Source: Ectocarpus siliculosus
Taxonomy: Eukaryota > Sar > Phaeophyceae > Ectocarpales > Ectocarpaceae
Direction of reading: 5' to 3'
Assembly (NCBI GenBank): GCA_000310025.1
Contig: FN649746.1
Location: 358,920 to 422,919 of the forward strand
Length of the DNA: 64,000 bases
Shown in pieces: positions 56,601 through 64,000 of the stretch. Position 1 is the stretch's first letter, and each line of letters starts with the position of its first letter. The translations under genes were made by a program, and so were the position numbers. A model generated the notes under the pieces. That model was given only the letters and a program-made list of their open reading frames with translations. It searched no databases and had not been told where the DNA came from.

Positions 56601-59600
56601 GCGGGACGTATGCAAGGCCTCGCCTTAGCCAGTTTATCCTGGAAGATCAGTCTCAGCGCGCGAACCCTCCAAGAGGAATGCGATCGAGCGAAAAAAGGAT
56701 TACATCGAGCTATGTTCCCGCCAAAGAAATTAATCTTCCCTGCTTTGATTCGGGTAGAACTAAGCCAGAGACCGAGATGTGGACTCGGAAAACGTTTGCA
56801 AAGTTGCCCCTGCCTTACCACACTCTAGATTCCGCCGGTCCATGCCGGCCCCATCCGAAAGATGTAGAGATGCACCTGTCCCGGAATCAACACCGGCATA
56901 TGTCGCGTGAGTGGACAGCGCAGCCGCACGACCAAAATAAGCGCTTCATGGCCGGGCCCGTCCGACAAGAAAACCCAATAAACAGAGGTACTGTTGTGCC
57001 ATCGGAACAGTGCCCCGTCTCGATGAGGCAAGCAAAAGCGAGAACGCCCCCCTTTCGTATTACCCCCAAAGAGGTGCGTAACTTGGCTAGACCCCGGCTA
57101 CTTCTACACCGGCGGGGAGGACGGCACGGTGTGCATGTGGAACAAGAGCGCTGCTAACCGACCAGCGCAGTTCGTGGACGTATGTCGTTCGAATTTTTCG
57201 TGCGGCCCCGTGCGGTGCCTGTCAGTATGGAGGACAACGTACAGTACCGACCTCTTGGCGGCTTGCTTTGAAGTCGACGATGGCCAGGTATGTTGTTGTG
57301 GTCGTTGTGGTCGTTGTGGTCGTTGTGGTCGTTGTTGTTGTTGTTGTTATTGTTCGCTTTAGGGGCGATGGTGTTTCTCACATGGAACCCTTCAAAAGCG
57401 GCGATCGCACGACAAGGGTCATCCTACAAGCGATTCACCAACAGCGATCCGGGCACCACCAGAGCCTCGAGTCCATGTGTACGTAGCAAGGAGGGTTTGA
57501 AGAGGGACAAAAGGTTGTGTAGTTTATATCCCAAGGCGTTGCGCATGAGGCCCCAAATCTGTTCTGTGGCGTGGTGGCTCGTAGACGAGGAAACCCTTCC
57601 TAAATCACGTACAGTACACGCGACTTGGCTGGTCTGCAACAGTAAAAAAAAACAAACGCCTACATACGAAGCTCCCGAGAAGCGACTCCGTGGATGGAAA
57701 TAGCATCTGCTTCGAAATCTGTTCTTCTGTCCTTACCGGGCATCACACCAACAATCCGAACGGCGAGAGAAAAGGTTAAGGTGTCGTCCCCAAAAATACA
57801 AAAGGTGCAAGGCTGGGTTGATGAGGCCAGATTGGGGGGGTCTGCGAAGAGTAATGTGATGAGAAACACTGACAGAGCCCTTCGATACCCCTTCAACACA
57901 TACCTTGAACTAGTAGAGACAGGCGGTGAAATCAGGAGGGAAGCAATTAATCAAAGCTATCGCCGCAAATGCGCAAGCGAGCCGGCTGAGGACTGATGGG
58001 GGTTGAAAGCCGGGTAAAGGTCGTCGCTACCGAGCATCCATGATAGCACGAAGCCTCGTCGTATCCAAACAAGAACAGGACGAATCGACAAAGTGTTAAT
58101 TTTGGGAGAGATCTCCCAAAAGCACTGCCGGGCCACCCCCCTGCGAAACCGGCTCATAATTTTTTGTACAGTTTGATGAGCACAATGATTTAAGAATGCT
58201 CTTGAATACACTCGGCTTCGCTTTTGGTACATCTCTCGATCAACCTTGCACGACTCTCCCCCAGGTAAGGTGAATGCTTTACATCCCACCGTTCCTCCGC
58301 CTTCCATGAATGCCTTCGCAGGAAGTGGACCCCCCGGTGTGTTTGCTGGCTGGAGACGGTGACGGATACCTGTCGGTGCTACCCGCCAGAACAGATAGCT
58401 CCTTCTTTGCGATCGACATTTGGAAGACTTCATTGAGACACCAGGTAGTGCATGAAAAGCTAGTCCTTGGATGTACGAAAAGCGCACTGAGCCTTTCTGA
58501 AATGCCGAGTTTGGATGTACGACATCCTTTCGAACTCAGTGCCATGTTACTCCGTGGCCCATTCTTCCCAGGAATTTACATGAAAAATCGCCATTTCACT
58601 ACATAGTACAATGGGGCAAGTGTTTGTGAGCGTTGTACGAGCGCTGTTTTAGCTATGTGTGAGCGCTACATGATAACGCACAAGTTCCGTAGGTATTGTA
58701 CTGTCGGTATTGAAGTAGTAGATGGGGAATCACGATCCCGGCCCAGTCTTCGTACTCTCGAGTGAACTCTGAGCGGGCGTGGTCTAAAGGGATAAATCAA
58801 CAGGTAACCAGGAAGTGTGAGTACCTCAAGGAGCAGCCGACCTGTTCCCTTCCCACTGTACTGCTTTGTCTTCCCCTACAGTAGCAATTTCAAAAAACGC
58901 TCCATACGCACTTGCATCACGTCCCTCGGAATACCTCTGCCTCAACAGCCTACGTTCACATGTGTCGTTGCCCGGTCATCTTTTCAGGTCGACGCAAGCG
59001 GAGGAGCCGTGACGGCTGTCGAGGTGGCGTGGGGAAGGGTGTATACCGCTTCCGGTCTAGCCGGAGTGATCAAGGCTTGGACTCCGCTTTGGGATGACGC
59101 GACCAAGGAAAAGGTACACTTACATGTTTTGTCGCTCGAGGCATGAACGGACGGAGCGGTAGGTCTAGGGTTAGAGCCATTCGACAAGGGGTGCTGTATA
59201 GAGCTAAGAAGTTGTCTCAGTGTGAAGATTACCACAAAGGTGTCCGGGTGTTGGAGGGACGGAGTTGAGTGCTGTTTACCGCGTGGGGTGTAGCCCGCAT
59301 CTCGTACGGTGCACCGGTGTTCACGCAAAGGTCCACAAACGGTATCGCGACTGAGGATAGTAATGGCGCCAATCCCACCGAATGATGCGTCCGAAGGCGA
59401 TTTGCAAATGAAGATCCTGCCATTCCAAAACGTGTCTTTGCCTTCGCCCTGCTCTCCCCGGCACCGATCCGTGGACTTGTGGGGATCCAACAGCTGCTGG
59501 GTTTCTCGCCGGTGGGTCAGTATGCCGTGCACTCCGGAGAGGTGTCCTCCATCGTCTACGCCAAGGTAAGCTGAAACGAAACTGTCGGCCAGGGCCATAT

Positions 59601-61423
59601 ACATGCGCAACGTCCAAGAGAGCGCTCCATTGAGTCGTTGTTTCCCCTCGGTGCTTCAGCAGTTGTTTACACCGACGACGTTGCCTCTCAGCAGGCATTT
59701 CCAAACACGCCACGAAAGTAGGTAGACGCGGAAAATTTTAAACTGTTCCGGTGGTGTGGAAGGTGGAGGAAGTAGGGACAAGGCCCGGAATAGCGTTCGG
59801 CTCCCTTCGCCCCTCCCCCCCTCCCCTCCTCGCACCCCATCGACGGTGTCTGCCCTGCCATTATACGGAAATTGTCCCACCTTTACACGCGGCTGCTTAT
59901 ACAATGCCGAAGCTTGCAAGCGACGAGGCTTGAACCTACTGAGGGCGCCGATCTCCTACCCTCAAGAAAACAAAGGGATGCTGCCGAGCGGACACACTGA
60001 CCCATGCCCTGTCTCCAATCACGAGAGAGCACAACATAGAACTTCGATAGATGATTGCCGACATACTGTCTTGACGTCGCCCTTTATGTCTTCCTCCAAT
60101 GCTCTTGGGGGGAAATGTGCTTTTCACCGTTATCCCGCAACACAGGGTTTGATGTTTTCAGCCGGGGCCGACATGTCCATCATCACGTGGTACCCTCCCC
60201 GCGAAACGGGCACCTCTGGACGAGCCTCGGCATCGCCCCCGTCCCCGCACGACGAGGAGCAAACACGCCTACGGCGTCATAACTCCGGGAGCACCGAAGA
60301 GCCATCTCCGGCCCTTCTGGCGCCTCCTAGCCCTGCCCCTGCGCTGGCATCAAACGAAGGCGGTATCCGGACCGGGGTGAAGCACGAGAACGACCCGGGA
60401 GTAGTGGTGCATGTGGCAGAGGTTATCGGCATCGCAGTGGTTCCGGGAGCTCTGGTTTCGGCGGATGCGGCGGGGAGGCTGCTCGAGCGGGGACCTAGCA
60501 GACATATCGGTGAGCCAGCCCCTCGCGTGTGGCACTTGTAAGTGCTATCCGGAGGACAGATATCGTCAAACCGAAGCTGATTGGATCAAACCGGGAGAAC
60601 CCGTCACACAAGAAAGCGGGGTCGCCGACAACAGCCAGCCGTGGTTGTGGGTGTGTTCATCTCGTGACTGCCGAGAGAGATTTGTGGATGTTGCCATCAA
60701 CGCTTCTGATGTTTGTTGAAATAGTCAACGCGGAAGAGCAAAAAGGCACAATAATACGTTGGCGGAAGGATTACCACCACACGACAATGTCGATATCGAG
60801 AAGAATGTCGTCCCTCCGTGCTTGGTCTCCTCAGAACGCCACTGCAGGCAGATTCTACCGAGCGATGAGGCTATTCAAAGTCTGCGGCCGATTGCCCTGG
60901 AGGTGCTCCGAACAAGGGCGCACGCGAGGCGTACGACCCCCGCGCACAGGGGAGGCGCCGCAGCTTGTACAGTAGCGGCTACGGCAGCCGGTACTGATAC
61001 CGCCGTTGTGGCACAGGTAGGCACGGGTAGTTTGAAGTGCTCAAGTGGGTGAGTCTTAAGCCGGAAGGCGCCGGCGCCAATAGAAACGCTGTCGACTAAG
61101 TTCGTGAACATTGATGTAGTTGCTGAAATTGCGCGCGGAGCAACTGCGTAGGGGGGCGATATTCCCCCCCCTAACAATGAGTACCCGCCCTGTAGCAGGC
61201 TGTCCAGGACCACCTCCGCGCGGTACGGTTCCTTCTGAGGGCAAAAGCGAAGCGCCGCGCCAAGGAGGAGATTCGCGTTGAGAAACAGAAGGCGGCCGAC
61301 CTCCAGACCGCGGCGATATTCGCGTCGAGACTGGGTCAACAAGCGGGGCGGCCTATGCTCGGGGCCGGGAGGGCGCCGAGGGACTCGGCGTCTAGTGATA
61401 GGAGTTCTGCGTCCGACACGTGA
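38650..61423 (+). CDS. Four-domain voltage-gated cation channel fused to WD40 propeller
   Basis: Predicted plasma- or endomembrane cation channel of the Cav/Nav/NALCN four-repeat class with a C-terminal WD40 propeller, about 2275 residues in 33 exons. Exons: 38650-38787, 39210-39322, 39852-39990, 40455-40552, 40833-41022, 41550-41666, 42021-42206, 43088-43330, 43889-44032, 44979-45092, 45736-45838, 46179-46519, 46867-47796, 48095-48342, 48690-48870, 49178-49485, 49891-49954, 50232-50750, 51092-51277, 51786-51956, 52308-52453, 52797-52941, 53188-53280, 54022-54192, 54944-55100, 55426-55634, 57072-57287, 58322-58444, 58988-59113, 59494-59565, 60146-60509, 60769-61016, 61199-61423. Every junction keeps phase; total 6828 nt. 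Layout by residue: domain I 1-265, II about 330-590, III about 790-1080, IV about 1130-1390, helical C-terminus to 1696, seven WD40 blades about 1700-2110, basic tail to 2275. Less certain: the start, exon starts at 44979, 59494 and 60769, and whether 53280 to 54022 is a real splice. The alternative is two genes, with the channel ending at a stop near 53391. Confidence 0.74.
43088..46519 (+). other. Channel domain II (S1-S6)
   Basis: S1 is LFSIIVYIVIFLNAMVLCL. S2 is AFTSLFVMEMAIKLG, then FNIFDFAITWLGLIEISLQ as S3. S4 is LRVIRIFRIARVFRLASLGK, the best-preserved voltage sensor, with five Arg and a Lys. S5 is VNIYVVQLLLMYTFAVLG. The pore loop is LVDLLTGNVWSELMF and S6 is ILFYVAWLILSRWLAVAM. The selectivity residue is Asn in TGNVW, where Cav has Glu in TGEDW. 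Exon 42021-42206 before it is the basic, helical I-II linker. Confidence 0.82.
46867..48870 (+). other. II-III linker and channel domain III
   Basis: The 930-nt exon 46867-47796 encodes a basic, Pro/Ser/Gly-rich linker and then S1 to S5 of domain III without interruption, in contrast to the fragmented domains I and II. S4 reads LKALRGLNVFRLLSL, with only three positive charges in the 3-residue register. The pore exon has IIFTYDGWQNIMF (Asp at the selectivity position) after a long turret. S6 is ALFFLFVLLLSLVLVLL. The following III-IV linker has no IFM-like inactivation motif. Confidence 0.82.
49178..51277 (+). other. Channel domain IV and proximal C-terminus
   Basis: S1 is WGIVLASLIGANVVVRFLI. 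S2 is APLFVLEWVCRAIAF, then FQMVDFFSTLVLALVF as S3. S4 is MVRLVRLGQVLPNAQ, with only two Arg in register. S5 is VVFPLLLVLTALTYLWSVFG. The pore loop is GVATTPGSNGWITLM and S6 is RFLLVHFFMITLLF. Relative to Cav ATGEAW, the filter has three extra residues and Asn at the selectivity position. The next exon, VNQFKQAWMAHAY...LVDLLRELPPPLGIG, matches the conserved helix after S6 in Cav channels (F..aW...L..LLr.l.pPLG). Confidence 0.82.
52281..52307. repeat. (CA)n microsatellite forming a splice acceptor
   Basis: ACACACACACATACACACACACAG in two stretches runs straight into exon 52308-52453 of the channel gene, so the final CACAG is the acceptor. There is little of the usual pyrimidine tract. Confidence 0.85.
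53671..53723. repeat. 26-bp tandem duplication
   Basis: Two adjacent copies starting CTAGGCCGGTG and ending AGGTTGGCTC lie in the intron 53281-54021 of the channel-WD40 model, the least certain junction of the fusion. Confidence 0.8.
54944..60509 (+). other. Seven-bladed WD40 propeller of the channel gene
   Basis: Blade signatures in order: GICASVDGVWVFCTTDDG; GLCVACSPDGFIVMAGCSD; RCVTWLDPGYFYTGGEDGTV; LLAACFEVDDG joined to VCLLAGDGDGYLSVL; GAVTAVEVAWGRVYTASG; HSGEVSSIVYAK joined to GLMFSAGADMSIITW; and VVVHVAEVIGIAVVPGALVS. Seven blades is the usual number for a closed propeller, which supports the exon choices. Blade 1 and blade 2 are separated by a Gly/Ser/Lys-rich loop; a long Pro/Ser insert lies before blade 7. 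Confidence 0.75.
57288..57356. repeat. GTTGTGGTC minisatellite at a splice donor
   Basis: Four units of GTCGTTGTG-type 9-mers followed by GTT triplets begin within five bases of the donor GTATGT of exon 57072-57287. Confidence 0.9.
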
Positions 61424-62197
61424 GAGGATGTTGTTAGGTCATGGAGTGTTGGCGGTGTTACACACACTTGGGGCGGGTGAGGGAGCGGAGAGTCATTTCG
61501 TCTACGTCTACGTAAACCGTTTTGGTGTGAAACGTAGATTTCTTGCCGTTTCATATGCCGAGACAAATAAATAACACATTCATTGACCGTCGGAGAAGAT
61601 GTAGAAACTCAATTCATGGAGAGTTGACTGACAAGTTCCACAACAGCGTATGCGATCATCATCTTCCCCTGGATGGGTTACAAACGTACGAAGCGGACGG
61701 GGTTAATTTGGTTTGCGGTTGTCACCATGGAAAACCTTCACCCTCGTCGTTCTTCAACCGTTGTGTAATGCGCCACCCGTGCCTCCGACGACAGATTCGT
61801 AAGAGCACGACGGTGCTCAATATTGAGCAGCGTCTCCATGCGGCCCGTCGCAGGCCAAGACGGGGAAGGTATTTCGCAGGTGGGCGAAGCAAAACCGGGA
61901 CTATGAATGTCTCGTGCATGTTTCTAGTTAACTAATCTTATGAGGGGTACTTTCACATGCATGTATTCTCAAATAGCGTAAATACGTGGGATGTTTTGGC
62001 CAGTTGAAGGAGCGAAGGTCGGAAGAACGTTGAGCGTGGTTCACGACGGCTTGGGGTCAGCGGCTAGGCTGCCATGCAGTGATTGTGCATACTGCCTATC
62101 GAGAGGCAACAAAAATATGTTAGCCCTTGCCTTCGTGCGCGCCGAACGTATGGTGCTCACATTTGGTTGGCCCGTGCTCTCGAACATTGACAAGCAG
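61424..62197. other. Between channel-WD40 gene and next exon
   Basis: No firm exon. A possible basic helical exon at 61794-61868 (RKSTTVLNIEQRLHAARRR, flanked by an AG and a GT) does not join in phase with 62198. An in-frame ATG at 62150 (MVLTFGWPVLSNIDK) could start the next gene without an intron. Confidence 0.4.
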
Positions 62198-64000
62198 GAG
62201 GCGGCCGATGTGAGCAAGCTTGCAGACATGGACCAGAAGCCAGCTTTCCTAGAAACGGCAGACCTCGAACGGCTGGTGAAGAATCCCGATGTGAGCAATC
62301 GCGGCACACCGCTACCATGACTCCACAAGCGTTGTCGGCAGATCATGCACTGATAACCTATTTTCCTACGTTTGGATTGTAACTCTAGAGTTTAGGGTAT
62401 GGTTCGCTTCCTTCCGCTCGCATTGTGCGGAAACCAGCTCCCGGTTTAGGACGGTACACATCCTGAACCGAAGCGAGAACCGAAGCGTTGTGGGAAAATG
62501 AATTATTGAAAGCAAGAGGAATGTAGCGGTAGCATACCCACGCAGTCAAAAGGGACAGCACACCGCCCGAAATCCACTTGGTCTATTGTCTCTCCCGTTG
62601 TTCAGGACGGAGACACCCTTTCGTTCGCATGTTGCTTCCCGCAGGTCTACCTGGCCGAACTCATGAGACACTTTTTCCCAGGCAGAGACTTAGCTCCATC
62701 CCGCTTCCCCGGATCGCGAGGGGCAGCAGCCGATACGAGGACTGCCCCAGAACGGATCGCCCGCAGCATAGCCGGCGGAAGTGGAAAACGCCCGTCCGCG
62801 TCGGACAGCGTCAAGGTTAAGGGTAAGGGCGACAAAAAGAAACGTTTTCCACCCGCGGCGACGAACTTTTCTTCGACGATCGATGCCGCAAGGAGGGCGG
62901 CCATGCGAATGCACGCCCGGTCACATCGAAGCGAAGCCTCTCGATCTAGCTCAGATGGCGAAGGGAGCGGCGAAGGAGAAGACGTTGAAACAGGAGATAA
63001 AGAAGGCCACGATGACCTACACATCGGCAACATGGAAGGATCGTTGGTAAGAATGGAGACTGCTCTTGAGGGACGCAGCTTGGGGGCGCTCCTGCTACGC
63101 GCTACTAGAGATAACAGGGAAGACATTGACACGAAACATGCCACCCAAGAACCGGCGGTCGCCGCAGGGAAAGGGGAAGAGGGGAAGGAGGAGGAGGGCA
63201 CACAGGAGGAGAAACCCAGACCGCACGCCCTTGAACCTGATGTCAATAACGTCAAGCAAGGGTCAGAGTCATCGGCGTCTCTAAACTCGAACGAAGACCG
63301 GAGTGGTACATCTACAAGGGCCGGTACCGCTGACCACAAGCCCGAGGAGAGAACACACCAATGGGGAGGGGCTGGTTCTGCCATCGACCAAAGCAGCGCC
63401 GGCCAAGACGCAGACACCTCATTCGTTGGGGACAACTATAGCACGGCCCAGATGCGACGAAAGGGCTGCGTAACCGTCTTCGTGCCGCATTCGCCCAGCC
63501 CCGGAGTGTGGGCCGCCAGCGTAGAGTACGACGGTGAACGCGACGTGGCGTGGGTCTTAGCCGAGGCTCTTCGGATGTACGCAACCGAACACAGTCCAGT
63601 GGCGCGGCACGCGGGGTTAGCACGCAGGCCTCGGCTTGTCGAGCGCTCTCCCACCCGATGGGGGCTGTTTCAAGGGAACAGCAAGGAGTCATGGGAACAG
63701 GGACCGGTTTTGTCCGCGGCGGCCCCCGTGCTCTCTGTGTTACGACCAGGGGAGGAGTTGGTAGTACTAGTAGAAGGGTTCGATCCTGCGGCCGCGTTTG
63801 CTAGACGACCATCGGTAGTGGCCCTGCCGCACGTTCGAAACGATGCAGCGCCAGGCGCCTCGACAAGGATCAAGGGTGACCGCGACGGATCACTTTCGTT
63901 GCCAACCCTACCTGTGGACGATGCTGCATCTATGCGCGAAGATGCCCTTTCTGATGGGTCGAGGGCACCCAGCGATGGCCCAAGGAGGTTCGCGGGTATC
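62198..64000 (+). CDS. Unidentified protein, partial, runs off window
   Basis: Two exons in phase 0: 62198-62290 (EAADVSKLADMDQK...LVKNPD, GTGAGC donor) and 62645-64000, an open frame of 452 codons with no stop before the window edge. The N-terminal part, YLAELMRHFFPGRDLAPSRF, is followed by a long basic then acidic Ser/Gly/Glu-rich disordered stretch. After that come two more ordered segments: KGCVTVFVPHSPSPGVWAAS with YDGERDVAWVLAEALRMYA, and VLSVLRPGEELVVLVEGFDP. No family recognised. The 5' end is unresolved: it may begin at ATG 62150, have exons upstream, or be spliced from the channel-WD40 gene, whose stop codon overlaps a good donor (AC/GTGAGA at 61419). Confidence 0.5.

Noticed and set aside
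1-64000. Retroelement, provirus or CRISPR-like array
   Set aside because: No reverse transcriptase, integrase, capsid or LTR pair, and no regularly spaced repeat array was seen.

Overview
This window looks like nuclear DNA of a photosynthetic stramenopile, most likely a brown alga of the Ectocarpus type. The genes are split by many GT-AG introns, a Calvin-cycle sedoheptulose-1,7-bisphosphatase is present, the ankyrin gene has Trp-rich repeats of the kind I associate with brown algae, and CAG/CTG runs and microsatellites are common. I see no operons, rRNA, tRNA, CRISPR or recognisable retroelement. One assembly gap (57 N) lies at 23923-23979. All exon models were built by eye from reading frame, splice-site sequence and phase continuity.

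Layout. (1) About 330-10053, plus strand: a TPR-repeat gene, 5' end incomplete. Its large intron 4812-9197 holds an oppositely oriented SRR1-family gene (5810-7792, minus). (2) 13357-17361, minus: an ankyrin-repeat gene, with two further minus-strand open frames (12881-13630 and 11485-12456) that may be extra 3' exons. (3) 18829-26694, minus: SBPase, nine exons, targeting leader not found. (4) 28647-29123, plus: a small Cys-rich protein. (5) 31563-37095, minus: a disordered poly-Ala/poly-Gln/coiled-coil protein. (6) 38650-61423, plus: 33 exons in continuous phase encoding a four-domain voltage-gated cation channel whose C-terminus runs into a seven-bladed WD40 propeller, about 2275 residues. 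(7) 62198-64000, plus: an unidentified protein running off the window.

The most striking item is gene 6. Its pore loops carry D, N, D and N at the four selectivity positions, instead of the EEEE of Ca2+ channels or DEKA of Na+ channels. The voltage sensors of domains III and IV are weak. Apart from SBPase (carbon fixation) and SRR1 (a regulator linked to light and clock responses in plants) the genes have no obvious shared pathway.
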